DNA of 64,000 bases. It comes from Pseudomonas baetica (lineage in GTDB: Bacteria; Pseudomonadota; Gammaproteobacteria; Pseudomonadales; Pseudomonadaceae). The stretch covers positions 5,080,001 to 5,144,000 of the forward strand of contig NZ_PHHE01000001.1 of the NCBI RefSeq assembly GCF_002813455.1. Direction: 5' to 3'. The notes under the pieces are model-generated. The model saw only the letters and a list, made by a program, of their open reading frames with translations, was not told where the DNA came from and did not search any database. This document shows, piece after piece, positions 14,634-22,218 of this stretch. The position numbers were made by a program, and so were the translations under genes. Position 1 is the stretch's first letter. Each line of letters begins with the position of its first letter.

Positions 14634-16113
14634 AAGTCGAGTGGGGCATTTCCACGCAAGTGCGGTTACGGCCGGTTTGTTTGGCTCGGTACATTGCATG
14701 ATCGGCCCGCGACAGCAGGCTGTGCAAGGTGTCATCGCGTTGCAGGGTGGTCGCACCGATGCTCACCGTCAGATTCATGCTGTGGCCGTTGTAGGCATAT
14801 TCGTGTTGCTCGACGTGCTGGCGGATCTTCTCGGCAATTTTCTGACCCGTTTCGCCGTCGGTGTCCTTCAGCAAAACGATGAATTCCTCACCGCCCCAGC
14901 GGCAGACGATGTCGGCATGGCGCAGGCAACTTTGCAAATCGCGGGCAAAACCGATCAACACCTGATCGCCGGCCATGTGGCCGTAGGTGTCGTTCAATGC
15001 CTTGAAGTGATCGAGATCCAGCAACAACGCGGTCAGTGGTTTGGTTTCCCGTTGCGCTTCGTGCAGGGCTTGTACGGCGAGCAGATCGAAGCCGCGGCGG
15101 TTCGGTAGCTCAGTGAGGCTGTCGAGCGTGGCCTGGGCCTGGATCTTCGCCTGAAAACGTTTAATCACTCGATTGAGCAGCGCCAGCACGATCAGTGTGA
15201 CCAGCAGGCAGATCAACAGATTGAGGTACAGCGATTGACGAATTTCACTCAGCGCGCCGTCCTCGCGTTTATCGACGAACAGGTACCAGTTCAGCTCCGG
15301 AATAAACCGCACGTTGAGGAAATGCCCTTGGCCATGCGCGGAGTACTCGTAGCTGCCGCTGTGCGGCTTGGGTAACTGGCTGACCAGGCTTTTCATGCTC
15401 TCAAGTTCACCGAGGCTTTGCCCGATATGCGCACCTTCTGGGCCGCCCTCGGCGCCAGTCAGCACCAGTCGGCCAAAGGTGTCGACGAAATACACGCTGC
15501 GTTGATAACGCTGTTGATACTTGTCGATCAGTTTGATCACCGCATCCACCGTCAGACCGACGCCAGCCGCGCCGATGAAGCGGTTGTGGTAGTCGTAGAC
15601 CTTGTAGTTGATGAAGAACGTCTGGTTGTCCTTGTTGGCCAGGTCCGGGTCGACGTTGATTTCGTATGGGTCTTTCATGTCGCGCACGCGGAAGTACCAG
15701 GCATCGCGTGGTTCATCGACTTTGACTTGCTTGAGCACACCCTTGGCGTGGTAGTAGGTGAGGGTGCTGTTGGAGACGAAGAACGCGGTGTAGGCACCGT
15801 AATGGGTCATGACCTCGTCGAGGTAACGGGTCATCTGCTCGGGATTCTGCTCACCGTTCACCACCCAGTCGCGCATGAAAGTGTCGCGGGACATCATCGA
15901 GGAAATCAGGATCGGTCTTACAAGGTCTTTCTGGATTTCCGAATAGACCGTGTCGGAAGTCAGCGGCAGTTCGGTGTTGACGATGTTGTCGCGGATCGAC
16001 GCGCGCGAAGCGTAGTAGCTGAGCAGCGAGGTGGCGAGGAAGCCAGCGCCGAGCAGGGCGATCAGCGTCAGTACCAGCGAACGTTGGGAGTACAGCGGAG
16101 AACGAAGCGGCAT
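14626..16113 (-). CDS. Membrane diguanylate cyclase with Cache-type sensor
   Basis: From the ATG at 16113 the protein has 495 aa; longer starts run into a REPIN and are not credible. Order: TM helix (about 12-32), a periplasmic ~270-residue sensor resembling double-Cache domains (FFVSNSTLTYYHAKGV, GAAGVGLTVDAVI), a second TM (LYLNLLICLLVTLIVLALL) and a GGDEF domain near the C-terminus. The active site reads GGEEF and an RHAD sequence five residues before it forms the inhibitory I-site. It should make c-di-GMP in response to a periplasmic ligand and be product-inhibited. It is coupled to the small CWC gene. The ligand is unknown. Confidence 0.88.
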   Translation of the reverse strand: MPLRSPLYSQRSLVLTLIALLGAGFLATSLLSYYASRASIRDNIVNTELPLTSDTVYSEIQKDLVRPILISSMMSRDTFMRDWVVNGEQNPEQMTRYLDEVMTHYGAYTAFFVSNSTLTYYHAKGVLKQVKVDEPRDAWYFRVRDMKDPYEINVDPDLANKDNQTFFINYKVYDYHNRFIGAAGVGLTVDAVIKLIDKYQQRYQRSVYFVDTFGRLVLTGAEGGPEGAHIGQSLGELESMKSLVSQLPKPHSGSYEYSAHGQGHFLNVRFIPELNWYLFVDKREDGALSEIRQSLYLNLLICLLVTLIVLALLNRVIKRFQAKIQAQATLDSLTELPNRRGFDLLAVQALHEAQRETKPLTALLLDLDHFKALNDTYGHMAGDQVLIGFARDLQSCLRHADIVCRWGGEEFIVLLKDTDGETGQKIAEKIRQHVEQHEYAYNGHSMNLTVSIGATTLQRDDTLHSLLSRADHAMYRAKQTGRNRTCVEMPHSTYA

Positions 16114-16231
16114 GGCAGATCCGTTGGCAGTGGCCCGATGGCAGCATTTTAATGGGACTGCGGGGAAAATAGCTGCTCCATGTGCGGCGCGAAGGGTCGT
16201 TCCTGTCTTTACCTTTCGCCACGTCGATCCC

Positions 16232-16320
16232 TGTAGGAGTGAGCCTGCTCGCGATAGCGGTGTGGCATTCACAGATAATATGTCTGACACACCGCTATCG
16301 CGAGCAGGCTCACTCCTACA
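16232..16320. repeat. REPIN (paired inverted REP sequences)
   Basis: Two 32-base arms starting TGTAGGAGTGAGCCTGCTCG (16232) and ending in its exact complement (16320) flank a ~25-base spacer. The core GAGCCTGCTCGCGATAG is the widespread fluorescent-Pseudomonas REP family. It lies in the 488-base gap between the divergent cyclase and lipoprotein genes, which otherwise shows nothing I can assign. Confidence 0.9.
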
Positions 16321-16601
16321 AGGATTTGCTTTGGTAGCGACGCCGCTGATCTGAAGATAAGTCAGGTTTGTGGCTACGGACGGGGTTATCACGGCGGCGG
16401 ATATCACGGTGGCCACCACTAATCAGCCGCTGAATGACGGCGTTTGGCGGATGAACAAGGTTTCATAAATCACTTGTTTCAACTTGTTGCAGAAACGCAC
16501 CAGATTCCGAAAACGCTGTCTGATCTTTCGTCAGTCACCGAATAAACGACTGACGCCTGCCAGCGTCGCTGGTGTGGCTACCCGCGGTCCAGGAGGCCGC
16601 C

Positions 16602-16985
16602 ATGTATCGCCGAATCCTACTGCTTGCCGTGATGTTTTTTTCCATTGGCGGATGTGTCCCTTATTCATACGGAGACAGCTATTACAGGTCAGAGGTCTAC
16701 TCATCACCCGCGCCGGCGTACTACAGCGGCGGCACGTACTACACGCAGCCGCGCTACTACCAGCCAGCACCGCGTTACTACCAGCAACCGCGCTATTACC
16801 AGGCGGCGCCACGCTACTACCAGCCGGCCCCGCGTTATTACGAAAGCCGTCGCTGGCACGGCAATGATCGCGGACGCTGGGATGGCCACCGCCGCGGCGG
16901 TTGGGACAACGACCACCGCGGTCGCGGCAACTACGACCGCCACAGCGGACGCGGCGACCACAACGGACGTGGCAACCGCTGGTAA
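16602..16985 (+). CDS. Tyrosine-rich repeat lipoprotein
   Basis: The ATG at 16602 follows AGGAGG and gives 127 aa. A signal sequence (MYRRILLLAVMFFSIGGC) ends in a lipobox with Cys18, so the mature protein should be lipid-anchored. The middle consists of about five degenerate repeats of PRYYQPA/PRYYQQ (residues about 47-83), and the C-terminus is rich in Gly, Arg, Asp and His (GRWDGHRRGGWDNDHRGRG). The function is unknown; similar low-complexity lipoproteins are probably surface or cell-wall associated. A strong terminator follows 15 bases after the stop, so it is monocistronic. Confidence 0.75.
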   Translation: MYRRILLLAVMFFSIGGCVPYSYGDSYYRSEVYSSPAPAYYSGGTYYTQPRYYQPAPRYYQQPRYYQAAPRYYQPAPRYYESRRWHGNDRGRWDGHRRGGWDNDHRGRGNYDRHSGRGDHNGRGNRW

Positions 16986-17000
16986 CTCACCGCAAACAAA

Positions 17001-17028
17001 AAGCGGCGCATTGAGCGCCGCTTTTTTT
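17001..17028 (+). terminator. Rho-independent terminator after the lipoprotein gene
   Basis: A perfect 9-bp stem AAGCGGCGC/GCGCCGCTT with loop ATTGA is followed by a run of T, 15 bases after the stop codon at 16985. Confidence 0.9.
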
Positions 17029-17186
17029 GTGCCTGCCGAAAATGAATCGTGTGTCCATCTCCTAGGAGAATCTCGGAAGCCTCCTACAGTTTTATTTCTG
17101 AATGTTTGTTAGCGTTTGTATATGTCAATTGATGTTGGAAGACTTCAATTTTATGGAGATATATAAACACGGAAGTTTGTTCAGGT

Positions 17187-18395
17187 ATGAATCTGCTTAT
17201 TATTCATCAAAATTTTCCAGGTCAATTTCGCCATGTTGCATTGGAAGCACTTCGTAGGCGTTTCAAGGTACTGGCAATTGGGCGGGATACTGCATCGGGT
17301 ATAGCGGGTGTAAGCGTTTTTCGTTATCGGTCTTCAATAAATAACACTAATAGCAGTCATCCGTATTTGCATGGATATGAAAGTGCTGTGCTGGATGGGA
17401 AAAGTGTTTTAGGTTTGTTGAGGAAACTCAAGCAAGAGCGGTATCGACCCGACGTTATTCTCGCTCATCCCGGGTGGGGTGAAACGTTATTTGCAAAGGA
17501 CGCATACCCGGATGTGCCGCTGATTCACTTCTGTGAATATTATTATCGAGCGGAGGGGGCAGACTCAGGTTTTGACCCTGAGTTTCCCTGTGCACGGGAC
17601 GCCTCGTCAAGACTAAGAATCCTGAACTCAATGCATCTCTTGAATCTTGAACAGTGCGATATAGGTATTGCGCCGACACAGTGGCAGCGTAGTCTTTTTC
17701 CGCAAAACTATCAGTCTAAAATTCGTATCATTCATGAAGGTGTTATCCAAGCTTCTCATCCAGAGAAAGTTAAATTTGCAACGCTGCCCAGTGGGTGTGT
17801 GATTGCGGCGGGTCAGCCAATTGTGACCTACGTTGCCAGAAATCTTGAGCCTTATCGTGGGTTTCATAGTTTCATGAGATCCATTCCTTATATCCAGGCT
17901 GAGTGTCCGGCCGCTCAAATAGTCATTGTCGGTGGAGATGAAGTCAGCTATGGGCGGAGGCCTGTCGGATATAGAAATTGGCGAGAGCGGATGTTGTCTG
18001 AGGTGGATTGCGATACTGCCAATGTGCATTTTGCGGGGAGGCTTCCTTATCAGGAATATAGAACTGTTCTGCAACTTTCAACGGTGCACGTTTACTTGAC
18101 GTATCCGTTCGTTTTGTCTTGGTCTGTGTTGGAGGCAATGGCGTCTGGTTGTGTGGTGGTCGGTTCTGATACAGCTCCGGTGAAGGAAGTTGTTGTTCAC
18201 GGATGCAATGGGGTTCTTGTCGACTTTTTTCAAAGCGAATCAATAGCTGCCAACGTATGCAGAGTTTTAACTTGTCCCGGGGAGTTTGATCGTATCAGAA
18301 AGGTCGCGTGGCTGACGGCAAGCAGCTTTGATGTAAGTGCCGGTCTGAAGGGCTACTTTGAGGTTTTTGAAGATGCAATAGCGGGACGGTTTTAA
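17187..18395 (+). CDS. Family 4 (GT-B) glycosyltransferase
   Basis: The 402-aa protein has an N-terminal glycosyltransferase-4-like domain (MNLLIIHQNFPGQFRH, about 1-170, with HPGWGETLFAKDAYP) and a C-terminal GT1/GT4 domain (about 205-390): YVARNLEPYRGFHSFMRS, IVIVGGDEVSYG, and the E-x7-E-like segment WSVLEAMASGCVVVGSDTAP. It should transfer a sugar from a nucleotide donor to a glycan or protein in the cytosol. Codon use is AT-richer than the core genes. Two further genes in the same direction follow, including a large RTX-like gene, so it may decorate that protein or a surface glycan; this is speculative. Confidence 0.85.
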   Translation: MNLLIIHQNFPGQFRHVALEALRRRFKVLAIGRDTASGIAGVSVFRYRSSINNTNSSHPYLHGYESAVLDGKSVLGLLRKLKQERYRPDVILAHPGWGETLFAKDAYPDVPLIHFCEYYYRAEGADSGFDPEFPCARDASSRLRILNSMHLLNLEQCDIGIAPTQWQRSLFPQNYQSKIRIIHEGVIQASHPEKVKFATLPSGCVIAAGQPIVTYVARNLEPYRGFHSFMRSIPYIQAECPAAQIVIVGGDEVSYGRRPVGYRNWRERMLSEVDCDTANVHFAGRLPYQEYRTVLQLSTVHVYLTYPFVLSWSVLEAMASGCVVVGSDTAPVKEVVVHGCNGVLVDFFQSESIAANVCRVLTCPGEFDRIRKVAWLTASSFDVSAGLKGYFEVFEDAIAGRF

Positions 18396-18431
18396 CTAGA
18401 GTGTTTTGTCATTTTAAAATGGAGATTTGAA

Positions 18432-19292
18432 ATGTTTAAGATGTCACGCAAGGAAGCCTTAAGACGGTGTAAAGCCTTACTGAAGTATGGTCTGGTTTTA
18501 CTGGTGTGCTATTGGATGGTGGATTTTTATATTGAATGGGAGGAGGCAGCAGAACGCAGGGCGATTTATCAAAAGGAACAAGGAGACTGTAGTAAAAAAC
18601 TGGCGGGTATGGAGCAGGTGCCTATCCGGGGCGGGAGCTTGCTCGATCGAACTCGGATACCCGGATTTTATTTCGGATCGACATTGAAGAGTGACGGCTC
18701 ATGCATTGCAGATGTTCTTGAGGGCTCGTTTTGGTGGACGGGAACCGAACTCCTTACGGAGTATGAACTGAGCGGGATAGAAAAGCCTGCCAGTTGGGGG
18801 TATTTCCAGGTTGCGGCCAGGCTCTATACCCGGAAGACGCCCACTGAGCCGCACAGGATGGGGTATCAACATGTAGATTGGCCGGATGATTTGATTGTGC
18901 AACTAAAAAATTATCCAGGATTAGAGCTTTGGCTTAATGCTCCTCCGCCTCATTTCAAGAATGAACTTTCCATTACAACGTTTGTTATGCGTGATTGGCG
19001 TCGACATGACGGAACGCCTCGAACGATCAGTTGTGATGGTTTGCGTTTTCCTGGTGACAAGGTTCAGGCGAGCGGTTTTGGAAAATCAGACTTGTTGAAG
19101 CTTAATAAACAGCAACTGGAAAGCTTGGATTTTGGAGCGTTACAGACCCGCTGCACGGTCCAACTCTACAGCTTTGATTTCGCAGGTGGGGATGGACGTG
19201 TCGGGCTGGACACAAGTTCGTTGCGAGGTGCGCCTGAGGCGCTTAAATTTGTTAGTGATTATCTTTCACGCTCCATAATTACAGGGAAGTAA
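18432..19292 (+). CDS. Membrane-anchored hypothetical protein
   Basis: The 286-aa protein starts at 18432 with GGAG about 8 bases upstream. A basic N-terminus is followed by one TM helix (YGLVLLVCYWMVDFYI, about 19-35), leaving the rest probably periplasmic. It has several Cys (positions about 53, 91, 200, 241) that may form disulphides, and Trp/Tyr-rich segments. I do not recognise a domain. It lies 36 bases after the glycosyltransferase and 2 bases before the RTX-like gene, so the three are probably one transcript. Base composition is AT-rich like its neighbours. Confidence 0.65.
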   Translation: MFKMSRKEALRRCKALLKYGLVLLVCYWMVDFYIEWEEAAERRAIYQKEQGDCSKKLAGMEQVPIRGGSLLDRTRIPGFYFGSTLKSDGSCIADVLEGSFWWTGTELLTEYELSGIEKPASWGYFQVAARLYTRKTPTEPHRMGYQHVDWPDDLIVQLKNYPGLELWLNAPPPHFKNELSITTFVMRDWRRHDGTPRTISCDGLRFPGDKVQASGFGKSDLLKLNKQQLESLDFGALQTRCTVQLYSFDFAGGDGRVGLDTSSLRGAPEALKFVSDYLSRSIITGK

Positions 19293-19294
19293 CT

Positions 19295-20422
19295 ATGAGT
19301 TATGTTTTTGATGATTTAGAAAGGGCAATGGTTTTGAAGGTCGCGAATGCTTCTGGTGGGATGCGATTTGACCAAGATATTAGAGAGTATATAGCTTTGG
19401 CGGAAGAGGGACGAAACTGCGCTTCCTTTTATCAGCTCTTATCTAAAGTTATTGGGGGAAAAATTTCTGAAAATATTCTCTTTGAGAAGGATGTAATTGA
19501 TGTTTTGAAGAGTGCCAGACTTTGGCTTGATGTGGCGATTGACGCAAATGGCGGGCAGGGTGCTTACTCCGCTTTGATTCGCGCTTACACTATGCGGCAA
19601 GGGGAACTTCGATTAAGTATGAGGTTCGCTGAGTCAAAAATGCAGGCGTCTTCAAATCAGGTTGCAGTGAATTTCATGAATACGCTGTTGTATGGATCAG
19701 TTAAGGACGATTTGGCGCCATGGACAGTTCCTTCAATCAGCCAAATCGCAGGTATTGACGCGAGTGCCATTGGAAGGGTTTTATTCCTTGATGGCGTAGG
19801 TAAGGACGATACCGCTACGAGCCATAACGCAGGTTGGTCAGGAACTATCGGTTTCAGTCTATTAGGCGGAAAGCCCCCATATGAAACCTGGAGATTAATT
19901 TCCGCAGGCGACCCCAACTCAGAAATCAAAGGCAGTCATGAACTGGCTAAAGTTAATAGGTTCGATGATTTCAAAAATATTCTATTTGCCATCGATTCAT
20001 ACAGTGTCGGCCTTCGCGCAACGATCAATAATTTTGGTCTGAATGTGCTTGAGAGCTTGTTTTCAGTAGTGCCTGAGCAAATCAATATTGCAACGGTCAG
20101 TGAGAATATCAGCCCATTAATGCAGCATGTGGTGAAAGGCACACCTGTTTCGCCTATCGTTGATCTTATATTGCGATATGGCATAAATTCTTTTTTGACA
20201 TGTTCAGGCGAACATACGACGGCAACTCTAATACCGCGCCCACCACCGATGAAACGTTCGCATCCAACGCTTACGCATTTTTCTCAACGTTTTCACCGAC
20301 TCAATCCCAAAGCATCGTTACCAGAACCCTTAGTGAATACGGCGGCGCGACCGCGTGGGCAAAGCAGGCTGGCCAGGCAACGCCAATCGGCCAGGCATTA
20401 CGCAACTCGCTTAAACAACTGA
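19295..20422 (+). CDS. RTX-like giant protein, N-terminal fragment (frame 1 of 3)
   Basis: This opens the RTX-like gene. The first ~301 residues are probably genuine: a globular, mostly helical region with no signal peptide and no family I recognise. From about 20198 on the frame encodes Pro/Arg/His-rich nonsense, while the homologous continuation is in the next frame (DMFRRTYDGNSNTAPTT). The switch point is a T6 run read as T_TTT_TTG, which is either a -1 slippery site or the scar of losing one T from T7. The intact ancestor would be about 1,850 aa. It follows the preceding gene by 2 bases. Confidence 0.6.
   Translation: MSYVFDDLERAMVLKVANASGGMRFDQDIREYIALAEEGRNCASFYQLLSKVIGGKISENILFEKDVIDVLKSARLWLDVAIDANGGQGAYSALIRAYTMRQGELRLSMRFAESKMQASSNQVAVNFMNTLLYGSVKDDLAPWTVPSISQIAGIDASAIGRVLFLDGVGKDDTATSHNAGWSGTIGFSLLGGKPPYETWRLISAGDPNSEIKGSHELAKVNRFDDFKNILFAIDSYSVGLRATINNFGLNVLESLFSVVPEQINIATVSENISPLMQHVVKGTPVSPIVDLILRYGINSFLTCSGEHTTATLIPRPPPMKRSHPTLTHFSQRFHRLNPKASLPEPLVNTAARPRGQSRLARQRQSARHYATRLNN
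20191..20197 (+). other. T_TTT_TTG slippery heptamer at the first frame break
   Basis: Codons TCT-TTT-TTG-ACA in the upstream frame place the heptamer T-TTT-TTG exactly in -1 frameshift register. Slipping back one base gives TTT-TTT-GAC-ATG and enters the downstream RTX frame with no stop codon between. A one-T deletion in an ancestral T7 run would leave the same sequence. Confidence 0.5.
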
Positions 20423-22218
20423 GCGAAATAGTCATAGAGCGAGATGACGGTTTTCCCGACCGCGAGTTGGAGCTTTATGACCCTGCCACTGGCGAAGGCT
20501 TTATTACCGAACAATGGATTTCTGATCGCGCAGAAATGTTGGGCCGGTTGATTTCCAGAACCCATGGCTCGTTCGGAGAAAACACACGACAGAATTTTTC
20601 CTATTCTGATATCGGCATGGGCAAACAGGCACCAATGATGACTGGCGTTTCAAACCCGCTGGTGGTGTTCGGTGATGATGGTGGGCGATCTTTCAGTGGC
20701 GCGACAAATGCCGATCATCTGTATGGCGGTGGCGGCAATGACTCTATCAATGGACTGGCGGGTAGTGACGTAATCGAAGGCGCTCGTGGTAACGACTCGT
20801 TAAGCGGTGGCGACGGCAATGACGCGCTGTACGGCATGGCGGGCGATGATGTTTTGAATGGTGGCAGGGGGCGTGATTCTCTGACCGGTGGCGAGGGTAA
20901 TGACCGGTACGAGTTTGCCAGCGGTGACGGTATCGATGAGATCTTCGATGCAAATGCTGATGGCCGGTTGTTGATAAATGGCCTTTCGATTCCTGCCCTC
21001 AAACGCAGCGCGCCTTTAAGTAATACGTGGTTTACGGAAGATCGGCCCATCACTTTAACGCTTATCGAAGACCACGCTGATAGCACGTTGAATATCAAAT
21101 ACGGCCAGAGTGATCTCATTGTTATCAAGCGCTACAGGCCAGGCTTGCTGGGCATAGAGCTTCCTGATTACGAAGGACAGTCCCTTTCTGCGCCTGACCT
21201 TGTCGTCCAAGGTGACTGGAAAGCGAAAGATGCCGATCCCGATATTCCAGGTCATCAACCTTCATACGATGAGTTGGGCAACGCTGTGTTGTTGCCCAAT
21301 GTGAAGCAGAGGAATAAAGCCGACGTAATTTACGGATCACCAAAAGACGACGTCATCCTCGGGCTCGGTGGTTCGGATCGATTATTCGGCAAAGCAGGAA
21401 GCGACCGTTTATTTGGGGACAAGCAGACGACCCTCGAAAAAGCCATGGGTGAAGGTGCCGCTAAAGGCAAAGTGAATCGTGGGGATTGGCTGGATGGAGG
21501 GCAGGGCGAAGACCTGCTTGTCGGTACTGCCTCTCGAGATGTACTGCTCGGCGGGAACGGTCGGGACACGTTGGTTGGGGGAGCAGGTGACGACATTTTA
21601 TCCGGTGATGAAGCAACTGGAGCGCTGGAGCAGGATTGGAATTTCAAGCAGGTCGACGTTCTTATAGGTGGCGATGTCACCAGTCACCGTGTTGTGTTTT
21701 CCAAGGCTTCGTTGAACAGTCCATCGGAGGGCGATGATGACGTGCTGTACGGTCAGAGCGGAAGAGACGTTATCAATGGTGGCTGGGGGGCGGATCTTCT
21801 TGACGGCGGAACTGACGATGATCATTTGTACGGCGGAGAGGGGGGCGACACTTTAGTTGGCGGGAGTGGCAATGACACATTGCTGGGAGACAACCTTGAT
21901 TGGGGGGGAGGGCTCCAAAGCAAACACCATGGCAACGATCTGTTGGAGGGGGGGATTGGTAATGATGCTCTTGCCGGGAACGGTGGTAGCGACGTGCTGT
22001 ATGGAGGTCTCGGCAACGATGTCCTGAAGGGTGATGACGATGTATTGGATGGTGTTGCGGGTGACGCCGCGCATTTCTTCGGACGTGATTTTCTCGATGG
22101 TGGAGCAGGCGACGACACGCTCTGGGGCGGCGGTGCTGCTGATTTGCTGTTTGGTGGCGAAGGTAACGAATCGGATGGTCGGCGATTACCACGACCATCC
22201 GATTCGTTACCACGGTGA
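20200..22218 (+). CDS. RTX-like giant protein, middle fragment (frame 2 of 3)
   Basis: The true coding part of this frame is about 20197-22170. After a ~150-residue region (SNAYAFFSTFSPTQSQSIVT) come blocks of calcium-binding nonapeptides of type GGxGxDxLx (GNDSLSGGDGNDALYG), interrupted by HCBP-like beta-domains (ITLTLIEDHADSTLNIKYG). Such repeats bind Ca2+ and fold outside the cell after type I secretion. After about 22170 the frame reads out of register and stops at 22218, because of a one-base shift in a perfect inverted repeat. No ABC exporter, membrane fusion protein or acylase is in the window. Confidence 0.65.
   Translation: MFRRTYDGNSNTAPTTDETFASNAYAFFSTFSPTQSQSIVTRTLSEYGGATAWAKQAGQATPIGQALRNSLKQLSEIVIERDDGFPDRELELYDPATGEGFITEQWISDRAEMLGRLISRTHGSFGENTRQNFSYSDIGMGKQAPMMTGVSNPLVVFGDDGGRSFSGATNADHLYGGGGNDSINGLAGSDVIEGARGNDSLSGGDGNDALYGMAGDDVLNGGRGRDSLTGGEGNDRYEFASGDGIDEIFDANADGRLLINGLSIPALKRSAPLSNTWFTEDRPITLTLIEDHADSTLNIKYGQSDLIVIKRYRPGLLGIELPDYEGQSLSAPDLVVQGDWKAKDADPDIPGHQPSYDELGNAVLLPNVKQRNKADVIYGSPKDDVILGLGGSDRLFGKAGSDRLFGDKQTTLEKAMGEGAAKGKVNRGDWLDGGQGEDLLVGTASRDVLLGGNGRDTLVGGAGDDILSGDEATGALEQDWNFKQVDVLIGGDVTSHRVVFSKASLNSPSEGDDDVLYGQSGRDVINGGWGADLLDGGTDDDHLYGGEGGDTLVGGSGNDTLLGDNLDWGGGLQSKHHGNDLLEGGIGNDALAGNGGSDVLYGGLGNDVLKGDDDVLDGVAGDAAHFFGRDFLDGGAGDDTLWGGGAADLLFGGEGNESDGRRLPRPSDSLPR
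22162..22211. repeat. Perfect 19-bp inverted repeat at the second frame break
   Basis: GGTAACGAATCGGATGGTC (22162-22180) and its exact complement (22193-22211) enclose a 12-base loop. The reading frame shifts inside the left arm: before it GGEGNE is read, after it MVGDYHDHPIRYHGDD. An ancestral GA(C/T)CGG in the left arm would restore one frame, and the extra base is the one that makes the two arms identical. Confidence 0.75.

Noticed and set aside
16700..16860. Repeats in the Tyr-rich lipoprotein as a CRISPR-like array
   Set aside because: The repeats are degenerate codons for PRYYQ motifs inside an intact CDS, with no unique spacers.
22031..22174. ATG at 22031 as the start of the C-terminal RTX fragment
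   Set aside because: The residues it would add are out of register with the RTX repeats; the true continuation begins near 22171.
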